Source: Cyrtodaria siliqua | Taxonomy: Eukaryota; Mollusca; Bivalvia; Adapedonta; Hiatellidae | Assembly (NCBI GenBank): GCA_037043455.1 | Contig: JAWPHD010003084.1 | Coordinates: 1 to 64,000, forward strand | Reading direction: 5' to 3' | DNA length: 64,000 bases | Shown: positions 12,003 to 24,049 of the stretch, one piece after another | Layout of the letters: each line of letters begins with the position of its first letter | Numbering within the stretch: position 1 is the stretch's first letter | Program-made: the position numbers and the translations under genes | Notes under the pieces: generated by a model | Database searches by the model: none | The model's input: only the letters and a program-made list of their open reading frames with translations | Told to the model about the DNA's origin: nothing

Positions 12003-12165
12003 TTCTTATTGGGTTCGAATCGGGAATCAGATATTGGGAACCAGAAGCCAGTTCGTAGTTCCCAATTCCCAGATCCTTGATTCCAGTTCCTAGTTCTCAA
12101 TATGATTCGAATAAGGAACCGGTAACCGGGAACTAGGAACAAAGAACCTAGAACCAGGAACCAAA
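12003..12165. repeat. GGAACC fold-back minisatellite
   Basis: Copies of gttcccaattcccag / ccagttcctagttc in one half face copies of ggaaccggtaaccgggaact / ctagaaccaggaacc in the other half, so the two halves are complementary. Confidence 0.75.
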
Positions 12166-12454
12166 CGTATGCTCATTTTTATAAAAATGTTTTATACATC
12201 GTAACAGTCGTCATGAGTGAGATACCGGTAATTAATTTCTCTGTTGTTGTTGTTGCGATCTTTGCTGTTTTTGTTTTGCTTTCGATATTAACTACATCAT
12301 GGTGATGTGCCTGAAGCAGCGGCAATTATGCGTATTAATTTATATTAAAAGCTTATTATTTGATTGCATATAATATATGATGGCATTAATTGTAATACAT
12401 AGAGGCGAACAGCATTGTCTCATTTTCCTTGGACGAACATTTTTATTCTGCTGA

Positions 12455-12945
12455 TCTCTAGCTCTGAAAAGAAGCACTTTCGATAAGGAAGACCAGAACA
12501 AAAACTGTTTGTATTATAGCCACAGACCTTTTGCGCACAAAAGACAGTGTGTCAGTGTGTCTTTGAAACTGTTTTATTCTGCTGTTAAGCTGACAGAATG
12601 AGAAAAAGCAGTAAGTTTCATTCTGCTGATATATGGCGCGAAAACTAATGGTTATCGGTGATGACATTAATAACAAAAACAAATGTTTATATCAATAAGG
12701 TGTACCTTTTCAGCACCAAAAAAAACGCATGCGAAAGCAAATACAGAAACAGTGGAATGCCGCTCCCGCCCTTTAGAACGTAAAATTTCATTCTGTTGTC
12801 TGAACAGAAGCACTTTAGATGAGGAAGTTCAGAAGAAAAACTGGTTGTAATAATGCCACGGACCTTTCGCGCAAAATAGGACAGCGTGTCTTTGAAACTT
12901 GTTCATTCTGCTGTTCCTGCTGTTCTGCTGGCAGATTGAAAAATG
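12455..12945. repeat. direct repeat of about 145 bases
   Basis: 12460-12600 and 12795-12940 match: each has agaagcacttt, a gaggaag-type stretch, gccac(a/g)gaccttt(t/c)gcgca, gtgtctttgaaact and a terminal attctgctgtt. No coding sequence is recognised. Further attctgctg copies follow to about 12970. Confidence 0.75.
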
Positions 12946-13122
12946 TATTCTGCTGTTCTGCCATTCTGCTAAATTTACCAACTTAAACATCGTAACTCAT
13001 TCGCAAGTTCTATGGCGGAAAGCAAAGGTACTGGTACTGGAGCACATGGTTTCTAGGAGGCAGAAACACGTGGTCTTCCAAAAACGACAATCTAAGCAGA
13101 CGACAGGTTGGTGTGTCGTATT

Positions 13123-13956
13123 GAGATTGATATATTTATGTACGAATCACGTGGTATATTATTGTTAACGGGCGATTGGAACGCGAGGGTCGGTAATGAG
13201 GACAAACAAGATTATATCGTGTGTGATCGATTCGTTGATTTTATTGACAGTGATATGTACTGTTCAGACGTTCCAATCGACCGGATATCTATGGACTCGG
13301 TACACAATAACAACGGGATTAAACTCCTAGATCTATGTAAGTCCAATTGCCTACGGCTTACAAACGGACGGCTCGGTAATGACTTTAATTCAGGCTGCTG
13401 TACGTATGCATGTACTAACGGTTCAAGCGTTATAGATTATCTGTTAGTGCGGGAGCATGATTTTAATATAATACACAATTTTAAAGTCGAACCATTTAAT
13501 GAATGGTCGGATCACGCTCCTATTTCATTTGATATTCTAAGTAATACACTTTGCGAAAATGATGATGATTTCTATGAACGAATACGAATACGTTGGGAGA
13601 ATGACCTGCGTGATGACTTCTGGCGTGGTCTTATTGCGCAACTACATGCGCTTAACACTATTACAAATAATACCAATTTTAATAGCAAAAATGAAGTCTA
13701 TTTGTGTATTGAAAATTTTACAAATGTTATTAAAAGCGTTGCTGAACCATTATTTTGCAAACATGAGATTGTATATAATAAACCACGTGTTAAAAGTGCT
13801 TTATGTAATAAAGCCGATTGGTTTGATACTGAATGTATTAACGCTAAACGTACATATGTAAAAGCTATGAATACATATAATATGCACAAAAGCGATGCTA
13901 ATAGGGTAGAAATGTGTAGTGAAAAAATATTTATAAAAATATTGTTAAAAAAATGA
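13123..13956 (+). pseudogene. AP-like endonuclease C-terminal half and linker, LINE copy a
   Basis: The reading frame shows three endonuclease motifs in order: LLTGDWNARVG, then SSVIDYLLVREHDF about 85 residues later, then EWSDHAPISFD. These match the GD(F/W)N, (V/I)DY and SDH motifs of APE-type LINE endonucleases, which nick target DNA. The first ~120 residues of a normal domain are missing, so this is a 5'-truncated copy. A basic linker with KADWFDTECINAKRTYVKA follows. The frame ends at 13956 and the element continues in another frame from 13953, so there is a frameshift here. Not expected to be active. Confidence 0.85.
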
Positions 13957-15280
13957 AACGTCGTTATGAATGTATAAAAAATAATAATAATATTGAACGC
14001 CTACGCCATTGCAAACATATAGATTTCTGGAATCATTTTTCAAAGAAAAGGAAATCTTCGCAATGTGATATAAGTACGCATGAGTTTTTTAATTATTTTT
14101 CTACTATAAATATGGATCTTCCTGATGTTGTCAATGAAGGTGCGGAGACTTTCTGTAATAATCACGATTTTGACGACAATGTGAATGATGGTATTTTTGA
14201 TGAGCTGGATGCACCAATAACTGTGCGTGAAATAGAATTTATTATACACAATTTAAAAAACAACAAATCATTTGCAGGTGATCAACTGCTTAACGAATTT
14301 TTTATAGAAGCATCAGATATTCTATTGTCACATCTAGTAGATATTGTTAATGGTATTTTAAATACAGGACTTTTCCCAGAGCAATGGATGGAAGGTATTT
14401 TAGTCCCGCTATTTAAGAAAAATGACCAAAGTAACGTTAACAATTATAGAGATATGATCCTTGTTAGCTGTTTCTCAAAAATATTTACTGTTTTTTTAAA
14501 TAAAAGGGTGTCGGACTGGGCCGAAGGAAATAATGTTATAAGCAATGCTCAATTTAGTTTTAGAAAACATCGCTCTACTACTGATGCAATAATTGTTCTT
14601 AATGCCATTGTTAGTAAAATCCTTAATAAAAATGGTCGCCTAGCGTGTGCCTTCATAGATTTTAAAAAGGCATTTGATAGTATTTATCGCAACGGGCTCT
14701 GGTATTAACTGTATAACTTAGGTTAAAGGTGTAAACTTCTACGAGTAATTCGTGATATGTATTCTAAAGTCCGCGTGAGAGGCTGTAAAACATATTCAGA
14801 CTATTTTGAGTGCTCGGTTGGCTTAAAACAAGGGGAGGTAATGTCTCCGATATTATTTTCACTATTTCTAGAAGATATAGAACTATTTTTAATGAATGAT
14901 GTTAATTCTGGTATAAATATTGATGATATTTCTTTTATTCTTATGTTATTTGCCGATGACATGGTGATAGTAGGTAAATCACCCAATGACCTCCAAAAAA
15001 GTTTAGATCTTCTACATTCTTATTGCAGTAATTGGGGACTACAAGTAAATCCCGATAAAAGCAAAATTGTTGTTTTTAGAAAACGAGGTCCAATCAAAAA
15101 TGGCGAAAATGGACTTACGATAATATACCAATGGAAACGGTAGACAATTTCAATTATCTTGGAATTGTCTTTAATTATACAGCTAATTATCATGTAAACC
15201 AAGAAACATTAGCTGGTAAAGTTTTAAAAGCACTAAATACTTTACTTGTTAATATACGTAACTATTCAAATTGTCGTCAC
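13953..15280 (+). pseudogene. reverse transcriptase, LINE copy a (stops and frameshift)
   Basis: RT motifs appear in order: a finger region with NNYRDMILVSCFSKIF, motif 3-like NAQFSFRKHRSTTDA, motif A AFIDFKKAFDSIYRNGLWY, then VGLKQGEVMSPILFSLF, the catalytic FADDMVIVG, and the thumb start GLQVNPDKSKIVVF. Two in-frame TAA codons interrupt it at about 14706 and 14724, between motif A and the next block. A frameshift near 15115 moves the DNFNYLGIVF segment to another frame. The sequence stops after NTLLVNIRNYSN. RT catalytic residues (D in FIDF, DD in FADD) are still readable, but the gene is dead. Confidence 0.88.
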
Positions 15281-15284
15281 GCTT

Positions 15285-16320
15285 CGGCGGGAAGATCACC
15301 GTGCTAATTATTCGTGTGTTGTGTTTAACACAGCGAATCAAAACTCACCTATGATAGAAACCACGATTATAAATGTACATTGTAAGTACAGATAATTATT
15401 GTTTGTGTTTTGAAATTTCTGATAATAATTTTAAATATATGTTTTCAGGTACAACTTGATATTTTAGCATGGGTACTGACATTTCCTTTGCATTTGCACA
15501 GTTGTAAATCATTTAATTGAAAATAATCTGTGTCAGAATGAATAGTGTACTCTACCAGTTATCAGAAGTTAGATTATGGCATACAGATGAAATGGACATG
15601 CTGCAAAACAAACAGACGATGGTCTCATCTTGTTGGTTGATCTAAACACCAAAGATGGGCCGTTTAAATCAACCAACATGATGAGATCATACTCATTTAC
15701 TAAACACTGTCTATATTGATAAAGAAATTGTATTAAAATAATCATTAATGGCATATTGTACCCTCTACTTGCAATAGCCGTCATTCTGTTATAACTTTTA
15801 TTTTTGATGGGAAATTCCGAGTATGTGTTAATTTAAATGCACAAACGATTAATCTTAATACAAAAACAAGACAAAAAACGCCACAAAGTAAATATTGACC
15901 ATAAAGATGACCGAGGACTCAAATGTGCACCTAATTTGTAAACATCGTCACGTGGGGATGCGCACGCATATTTACAAGATGGCTTGATGATAAAAATAAT
16001 GTTGGGGAACTAGACCGTACATTGTTTCTTTTATACTCGACTTTTATAAACAGTAAACAGCACACAAAAAGCACTTGCTAAAAAAACTAGTATCAAAGGG
16101 AGAAAACACGTTCATTAAATTACGTATTAAGTAGTACATTGTTACTTTCCTTTAAAGAAATCTGCGTGATATATGCATTCCCAAATCCGGAATTTCGGCA
16201 TGTTTAAATTAGTTCTTCGGACACACAATTATACAAATATGTATGTTAGTCATTAATCTTAAGTAAATAGTTAATTTTGCCTGTTATTGTACAACACATC
16301 ATCACATCAAGTTTCTTCAG
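15285..16320. other. no gene; one long hairpin at 15617-15694
   Basis: At 15617-15694 arms of about 28 bases (atggtctcatc and ttggttgat on the left, complementary to the right side) enclose a 20 base loop. The remainder is AT-rich unique-looking DNA. Confidence 0.55.
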
Positions 16321-16326
16321 GCTTAA

Positions 16327-16640
16327 AGGGACACACGGCAATCTTGATTTTTTAAAAACTCACGGCGTCCCGTTCGTTTTTCTCTTCACTTGCATTTGTT
16401 CAATCATTAATAGTAATTGTTAGAATAGTTCAAAGCAAATTATTTTTACAAATTACTGACTTTTTATAATAGTGCATCAATAATATATTTAAAAATTTGG
16501 TGAAATAATGATGAAAATTGAAATCTGAATTTTTTATTCAATTATATGCAAGCAGTTTTAAAGTCAAAATGATGTAGGATAAGTAAATTGAGGTGTACAT
16601 TTTAATGTTTGAATAAAACTCAAGATTGCGTTGTGTCCTT
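16327..16640. mobile_element. TTAA-type MITE, copy A (314 bp)
   Basis: Flanked by TTAA on both sides (16323-16326, 16641-16644). The left end AGGGACACACGGCAATCTTG faces a right end tcaagattgcgttgtgtcct. The same ends occur at 24050, 48541, 48937 and 53276. TTAA duplication with these TIRs fits a piggyBac- or Kolobok-mobilised MITE. The interior is AT-rich and non-coding. Confidence 0.88.
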
Positions 16641-16797
16641 TTAAAAGAAAAAAGTGTTTGTTTCTGCTAACCCGATCTACCCTATTATATATTATTGGGG
16701 GGAAAAAAATATATTTTATTTTTTTTTATTTTTAAAAATAATAATAATAAAAAGTTGAACCCATGAACCAAGGTGTCTTATGAAGGGAAAAACTAAA

Positions 16798-16855
16798 TAA
16801 ATATGCCTCCAGTGAGATTTGAACCCACGACCCCCGGGGTTTCCAGTGTACATTA
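16798..16855 (-). mobile_element. tRNA-like SINE head remnant
   Basis: Read on the minus strand, cgtgggttcaaatctcac gives a T-arm/B-box (GGTTCAAATC) followed by an acceptor-like ggaggc. Only the 3' half of a tRNA shape is present and no cloverleaf can be drawn, so it is called a SINE remnant rather than a tRNA gene. Confidence 0.55.
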
Positions 16856-16889
16856 CCAAATATTGAAAAGGGGCCATAACCATGTATTA

Positions 16890-17442
16890 TCTAGGTTAGC
16901 GACACAGCCAAACAATCTTTATTATTAAGAGTACTGAAAAACTTGGAAAATAATGATGAAAAATGTATCAAAATCGGATGATAAACAAAGAAGATATGGT
17001 CTTTTGAAGGTTCTGTTGAAACCGATATGGAAGCCACCATTTTAGAGCTATGATATCACAGTTCTAGATGACCATATATGGAATATTGATAAATATGAAA
17101 AATTACTCATTTTTAGGGGGAAAAATTAAAGTAACTGTATGAAGAATATGTATAACTAATGGCAATAATGCTTTATATGCCCAGTTAAGGAGTTTGCATT
17201 CATTTGCAGTGATTTGCTATGCATTAAATGATATTTGTCAATATTCCATAAATGGTCATATGGAACTATGACGTCATAGTTTTCAAAATGGCGGCTCCCA
17301 TACCCATTTTAGTACAACCTTTAAATGGTCATATCTTTTTTGTTTATCATCCGATTTTGATAATTATTTCACCTTTTTGCAAGTTTTTTAAAACTCTCAA
17401 TAAAAGAGCATGTTTGGCTTTGTCGCTACATTCCCTTTAATA
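16890..17442. mobile_element. fold-back MITE with ~200 bp TIRs
   Basis: Arms at about 16897-17095 and 17235-17442 are complementary over nearly 200 bases. Examples are aaaatcggatgataaacaaa on the left and its complement at about 17340 on the right, and accatatatggaatattgat against atcaatattcc-type sequence near 17240. The right arm ends in CCCTTTAA, suggesting a TTAA target; the left end is decayed. No ORF. Confidence 0.8.
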
Positions 17443-17449
17443 CCTTCCC

Positions 17450-18550
17450 CAGTATTTTTTATCATATTAAAAGTGTTGTTTTTTTCATTAACAAAAACAA
17501 GGTCATTAATAATAAAAGAACTAAAAAAAAAACAGTTTTGCCTACCTACCTACCATATATTTTTTGAAGCCGTTAGCGGAAACAAATCTTTTTTTTTTTT
17601 TTTTGGCCTCATGACTCCGAGTATTGCTTCTGTGCCGACTTTCGCTACGTTAAAATACCCCTTTTCGTACGCACTGCCAGAAGGTGTTAGCATACATTTC
17701 TGATACGGTTATTTTGTTTACAAATGAGATATGGGGTAACCGTTATTTTATGGAAATATCACTTGTTAATACGTTGTATTGAGATATCTAGGAAAAATAT
17801 TTTTTTTCATGACGGCTATTGATTTTTTGCCAGTAGGTTAAAGTCGAACAAAAGACAAATAATACATTTTACAATGGTAAACAGATTTTAAAATGCCATG
17901 GCAGTTTGGAACTCTTATTCCTCTCCTTATCATGGGCTTGTTTAATAACAAAGTCGCAACCTTATATGTTCGATTTCTTTTCATTATCAGATGTGTGCCC
18001 TTAAAAAACAAACATTCAATATGTTGAATTTTTTTAGTAAAAGTAACAAAAATCATAGCCAAAAGATGTGTAATGTTATATTTCATTGGAATTGGTTTCA
18101 AAAGTGTTTGAGAAGAAAAAAAAGGTTTAAACATTTTGTATTGCACATGTGGCCTCATGGTTGTGTACCAGTTATCGTCATTCACCAGATTTTGTCATTA
18201 TCCATAAAACGCTCGATGCTATGATTATTTTTTGACCCCACTTTACAAATCAATACACATTATCATCAGACGATTGGAAAGAAAACATATTTTAAAAATG
18301 TTAACATACACTCAAACCAACCCGTTTACTAATATAAATACCGTTATAAACAAAACACAATCGGGGGAATCCTGCGCTAATGCGTATTAGCAGGAAAATT
18401 TCCTTTTAAAATATTTGACCCTTTACCAAAACAGTAAAAGCGTGTGCTACATTTTCAGCCAGGAGAAACTAATGAGTACACGTCAATCAATTTAAATTTG
18501 TGAACAGTTATTTCCCTTTAAATTATGAATAATTTCATGAGTAAATTACA
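17450..18550. other. no supported gene
   Basis: Contains poly-T/poly-A runs (17590-17605) and overlapping AT-rich ORFs on both strands at 17838-18224, with no recognisable motif in either. I see no repeat structure here. Confidence 0.45.
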
Positions 18551-18637
18551 CCAATCTCCACGCAGAGTTATCGTTCCTTGCACTCACATATATCTCCAAT
18601 CTCCACGCAGAGTTATCGTTCCTTGCTCTCACATATA
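18551..18637. repeat. 43 bp tandem duplication
   Basis: The block containing ccaatctccacgcagagtta and cgttccttgc occurs twice in a row with two or three differences. Confidence 0.9.
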
Positions 18638-20024
18638 TCTCTGCTAACTACTAAATTACAAGATTTTGGTAAAACCTGTTAAACTTGAATATGTTTGACT
18701 GAAACTTATTTATTTCTTGTGTAAATATAATTTTCAGATTATCTGCAAATTAGATGTTGCAAGATTTGAAATAATGCATGAAAACAATTTAGATTTAATC
18801 GGGACTATTTTTCTAAAAAAATAATACATACTTAGGTCTCCTCAACCGAAACGCATGTGTAAACATTTCAAACCGAAGTTCGATAGCAGAAAATTACTTT
18901 AAAAAAATAACTCATAGAAATAAAAATTGAAATTATTTAATATAGGTCTATATTTTATCTTTGCAGATCACGCAAAGGATTTATTATAATATCGTCAAAA
19001 CCTTTTGAATAATCACCTGACCTAACCGTTCGCACTACTCCCTTTGACGTTGACAGAGTCAAATGAGGAACGAGTGTACTCTGGCTAGAGATTGATATAT
19101 CTCTGCTAACTACTAAATTACAAGATGTTGGTAAAACCTGTTGAACTGGAATATGTTTGACTGAAACTTATTTATTTCTTGTGTAAATATAATTTTCAGA
19201 ATATCTGCAAATTAGATGTTGCAAGATTTGAAATAATGCATGAAAACAATTTAGTTTTAATCGGGACTATTTTTCTACAAAAATAATACGTACTAAGGTC
19301 TCCTCAACCGAAACGCATGTGTAAACATATCAAACAGAAGCTCGATAGCAGAAAATTACTAAAAAAAATTAACTCATAGAAATAAAAATTGTAATTATTT
19401 AATATAGGTCTATATTTTATCTTTGCAGATCACGCAAAGGATTTATTATAAATATCGTCAAAACCTTTTGAATAATCACCTGACCTAACCATTCGCACTA
19501 CTCCCTTTGACGTTGACAGAGTCAAATGAGGAACGAGTGTACTCTGGCTAGAGATTGATATATCTCTGCTAACTACTAAATTACAAGATGTTGGTAAAAC
19601 CTGTTAAACTGGAATATGTTTGACTGAAACTTATTTATTTCTTGTGTAAATATAATTTTCAGAATATCTGCAAATTAGATGTTGCAAGATTTGAAATAAT
19701 GCATGAAAACAATTTAGTTTTAATCGGGACTATTTTTCTACAAAAATAATACGTACTAAGGTCTCCTCAACCGAAACGCATGTGTAAACATTTCAAACCG
19801 AAGCTCGATAGCAGAAAATTACTAAAAAAAATTAACTCATAGAAATAAAAATTGTAATTATTTAATAAAGGTCTATATTTTATCTTTGCAGATCACGCAA
19901 AGGATTTATTATAAATATCGTCAAAACCTTTTGAATAATCACCTGACCTAACCGTTCGCCCTGCTTCCTTTGACGTTGACAGAGTCAAATGAGGAACGAG
20001 TGTACTCTGGGTAGAGATTGAAAT
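18625..20024. repeat. 462 bp satellite-like tandem repeat, three copies
   Basis: Copies start with tatatctctgctaactacta at about 18633, 19095 and 19558 and end with gagtgtactctggctagaga. The copies are very similar; the second and third are closest to each other (both have acgtactaaggtctcctc where the first has acatacttaggtctcctc). Each unit carries a conserved atctttgcagatcacgcaaa. No ORF spans a unit. Confidence 0.93.
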
Positions 20025-20319
20025 TACACCCAATGGTACAGTTGAAAAATCATTTAAACTGAAGATGACGATGAACTACTACATTCAGCGCAGACGACCT
20101 GCCCAATTCAGTCTTTATTTAGTAACGGTCACATGACACTTGTTACCGAGAAAAGAAACAATGTAAACACAAAATATTTACGGCAAAGGGGGTAAGCCTC
20201 TACCGGCAAACCTATTTATGAGATGACTAGTTTTGAGATATATTAAAGAACCAACATAAAAATGACAATATCTGGTATACAGCCAGTATATATTAAAGAA
20301 TTTCGAAAGACTTTTAAGT

Positions 20320-23145
20320 AAACGAAAGTGGAAAGTTACTTTTATTTTTTTTGTAAATCCACTGGGCTTATAATTATGAATGGCAGGGTCGGAGAGGATA
20401 ACTATTTAGGTAATTTTACTTGTGTAAAGGACGCTGGGTGTAGCGTGGTAGATTATGTTATATGTAACCCTGTTTTTTTACCATGTTTTACTAGCTTCAG
20501 AGTACATGAACCGAAAATACTTTCCGATCACTGTGCTATTACATTTTCTTTGAAAAACAATACTGTATTAAACAAATGTCAGCCTGATATACTTCCAACT
20601 GAACAGTTGGATTCTATTGATTATTGTTATAAATGGGGACATGATACATATGAACAGTTTAAAACGTTCGTGAGTGGAAACGATTTTCAGTTAGAACTAG
20701 AAGATTTGTCAGACAACTTACGCAATATTGAAACCCATGAGGAGCTTGAATCAAATCTTTCTTGTTTTTATAACATGATAGAAAAGGTGTGTGACCCAAT
20801 TTGTAGGAAAAATGTTTATAATAATGTTACACATAAACCTAAATTTAAAAATGAGCAATGGTTTGATAATGAATGCAAAGAAAGTAGGAATCAGTTTTAT
20901 AAGAATTTAAATAATTATAGAAAATCTGACTGTACAGAAAAGCTATGACTCAGTCTAGGTCTCATTATAAAACAGTCATTAGAAATAAGAAAACAAGCTT
21001 AAGTAAACAAAAACTCTGAAATTAAAGTCACAGAGATATAAAAATGCAAAGGAATATTGGAAACTCCTGAAAACGGCGAGCACTGGAGTGCCAAAATCAA
21101 ATATAACGACCTATCAATTTGCAAATTATTTCAAATCAATAAACGATCCAGAATCTGTATTTTTCCAACCAGATGATGATATTTTATATTTTAATAATAG
21201 AATGTTAAACAATGAACTACAAATAATGTTTGACGAACTTAATATTGAAATCAGTCAAGCAGAAATTCATAAAGCATGTAAAGAGTTAAACAACAAACGC
21301 TCATAAATGAAATGTTCAAATATGGTTGCATGTATTTAGATTCATACTTAGTGAACGTTTTTAATACGATTTTTGATATGGGTTATTTCCCTTCCCACTG
21401 GACAGAAGGCTATATTGTACCACTTTTCATAAAGGAGATATAAACCAACCAGAAAAATATAGAGGGATAACATTAATGAGTACATTCGGTAAATTATTCA
21501 CAAGAGTTTTAGCTGTTTTCTTGGAGCGCCGCAGGGCGATTGTTTGTCACCTTTTATATTTTCTATGTATGTAAATGATTTAGAAAACTATTTTACACTG
21601 AATGGTTTTAAAGGTATCGATACTGGAATGTTAAAGTTGCTGTTACTATTATACGCTGATGACATAGTGATATTTTCGGATACTGAAAAGGGCTACAAGA
21701 TGGGTTAGTTATACTGTACAGTTATTGCTAGAAATGGAAATTGGTCGTAAATGAAAGTAAAACGAAGGTCATGCTTTTTAAAAAAGGCGGTCAGATAAAA
21801 AGGAACCTATTGTTCACATGTAATAATACTGTAATTGAAATTGTAAATAAGTTTACCTATTTGGGAATTGTCTTTTCCACAGGCGGTTCTTTTGATCAAA
21901 CGTTCGAATCATTAAGTGGCCAGGCATTAACGGCAATCTTCAAAATGAAGTCATATATAAATCAATTTACTGACTTATCGGTCAGTCACACTTTAGACAT
22001 TTTTGACAAACTCATTTTGCCAATATTAAATTATGGCGTAGAGATATGGGTATTCTCAAATGCGGAAAAGTTAGAGAAAGTACACCTTCAATTTTGAAAA
22101 CAATTTTTTATGTGTTAAAACACAAACTCAAAACAATTTCATATATGGAGAACTTGGGAGAGTCCCTTTAAAAAAATCAGTGTAGGGCCTATATTATCCG
22201 GTTCTGGTTAAAAATTACACGTACGAGTGATCGCAAATATATAAAAAATATGTAAAATGTTATGTTAGATGATCTGATTCTAAACCCAAACAAATTAAAC
22301 TGGGCATCTCAAGTTAAAGGGTTATTGGAACGAACAGGATTTAATGAAGTTTGGTATTCTTAAGGAGTAGAAAACATAACGTATTTCATTAATATATTTA
22401 AACAACGAATTAAAGATATGTTTATACAAAATTGGAATGCTGAATTATTGGATTCCACTAGAGCTAGTACATACAGAATAATATCAGATTTCAGGTTTAA
22501 GTGTTATCTAGATCTACTAAATATAAAGAAATTCAGAGCTTTTTTTACAAAACTAAGAGTCTCTAGTAACAGGTTAGAAATAGAAACTGGTCGTAGACCG
22601 AATAAAACACCAAGATCCGAAAGAAAAAGGCCAGATATGTAATATACTAGAAGACGAATTTCACTTTGTATTGGAGTGTTCACTATATCAAGATATTCGA
22701 AAAGAATATGTTAACAAATATTTTTGGAAACGGCCAAACATACCAAAATTTATTGAACTTATGACAACAGAAAACAAGAGTTTATTAAAGAAACTGTCCG
22801 TTTTCATTTGTAAAAGTTTTAAAAGAAGAGACGACATTTTTTATAAATAAATATCACTTCTCTCCATTTTTGTCCACAGATATAAATGTGTTCTAATCAG
22901 TACTTAGGAATATTAATTTAAAAATATATATTAAACACTTATATACTTAATAGTTGTCAAATACTTTTTAACTAGTAACATATACAGATGATCTTGAAAC
23001 TCACCTATGAAATTAGACAAATTGTCATTAACTGGAAAATATTGTGTGTATTTCATATACATGTTTAAATGTATGTACTTTTTGCATGTGAACTGTTGGG
23101 CGTAATGCCTTATGTTTGAATAAAATATCTATCTATCTATCTATA
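20320..23145 (+). mobile_element. non-LTR retrotransposon (LINE copy b) with 3' tail
   Basis: 5'-truncated inside the endonuclease domain near 20320, running through RT and the C-terminal cysteine/histidine region to a 3' UTR. It ends in gtttgaataaaatatctatc and a short (ATCT)n run at 23127-23145. A microsatellite tail in place of poly-A is usual for CR1/RTE-type LINEs. It is related to copy c, with which it shares the FWKRPN..KFIE block. Confidence 0.9.
20328..22850 (+). pseudogene. endonuclease-RT polyprotein of LINE copy b, frameshifted, motif A deleted
   Basis: Endonuclease motifs SVVDYVICNPVF and ILSDHCAITF are in the first frame (20328-20948). After several frame changes the finger region (QPEKYRGITLMSTFGKLFTR) is followed directly at about 21525 by GAPQGDCLSPFIFSMYVNDL. 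The 80-90 residues that should carry motif A (the F.D...AFD aspartate) are gone. The catalytic YADDIVIF, the thumb VNESKTKVMLF, a connection domain (21741-22097) and a C-terminal zinc-knuckle-like CNILEDEFHFVLEC follow in various frames. It could not make a working polymerase. Confidence 0.88.
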
Positions 23146-23173
23146 TCGTAGGATTGTTGTATGTGTATTTCAG

Positions 23174-23317
23174 ATGCTCCATCCATCCATTTTAACCCAG
23201 ACCATTCACCGTATAATGTAAAACTCAACACTCAAGTAAATCTGAATTGTGTCGTCGACGCCAATCCACCATCTGCATCCATAGAATGGCACAAAGACAA
23301 CACCCTGCTACCATCAA
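23174..23317 (+). CDS. immunoglobulin-domain exon, first half
   Basis: Internal exon of a host gene. The acceptor is tgtatttcag before 23174 and the donor is gtaagc at 23318. Length is 144 bases, phase 1 at both ends. The translation starts DAPSIHF and holds the B-strand cysteine (VNLNCVVDANPP) and C-strand tryptophan (ASIEWHKDNTLL), the pattern of I-set Ig domains in cell-adhesion or extracellular proteins. Phase-1 entry is typical for the start of Ig domains in animals. The rest of the domain is in the exon at 25277. I see no other exon of this gene in the window, so its identity is unknown. LINE copy b sits directly upstream, in what must be the preceding intron. Confidence 0.8.
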
Positions 23318-23359
23318 GTAAGCTACTTCTTCACTGCAATTATTTACTGACAACATAAA

Positions 23360-24045
23360 GTGAAATTAGAATGTTTTCGACAAATTCGCATTATCTCCAA
23401 ACTGAAGAGTTACTCAAAGATCAATTTGTAGTAACAGTGTTATTTCCGCTCAGTTCCGCCATGTGACTTTTTGATCTAGAATTTTCTGAGTTTAACCCTC
23501 CCAAAAACATGTAAATGAAAGAAAACGTATGACTAGTACATTTTGGGAAGGAATGAAAGAATGTAGCACGTCGACACATAAATAGGTTGTATTGTGTGCA
23601 AAACGGATTAAATATGAAACAAATTAAAAATAATTGTAAAAATATATTGTTAATACCATTTATAACTAAAAGAAAGATGATATGGTAAAAATACTATGGA
23701 GATAAACAAATGCCCGTCATCGGGTGTGTAAACAAGTAAATGTAAATATAAATATATTACAATGAATTTGAGTTTTGTTAAATTTTAAAAAGGTAATGAA
23801 GTAAAATCTCCTGAATCAAGAGCTTTGTTGATAATTTTACAGACGGAACAAAACAAAGGATGCTTACTTTTCAAAACGTGCATACAATTTTGCATAAAAA
23901 TACCACGTGAGTTCAGTGACAGACACGTTCTGATATATTGCTTGAGGGGAGATAAATCCTACAACATAACTGGTGAAAAGCAGGAACGGTTATGCATCCC
24001 AATATATACGGAACCAAACAGCTAACGCACCAGTAGACAATACCT
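23360..24045. other. intron of the Ig gene, first part
   Basis: AT-rich sequence with no gene. ORFs of 66-89 residues at 23825-24242 overlap intron and MITE DNA and have no motif. Confidence 0.6.
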
Positions 24046-24049
24046 TTAG

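Larger units (their letters stand above)
13115..15280 (+). mobile_element. non-LTR retrotransposon (LINE copy a), truncated at both ends
   Basis: A plus-strand LINE remnant starting inside the endonuclease domain and ending abruptly after the RT thumb region near 15280, where cttcggcgggaagatcacc begins unrelated DNA. No 3' UTR or tail is present. It is related to copies b and c by its protein. The clade is not certain: the apurinic-like endonuclease plus single RT fits the RTE/CR1/Jockey range. Confidence 0.9.
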
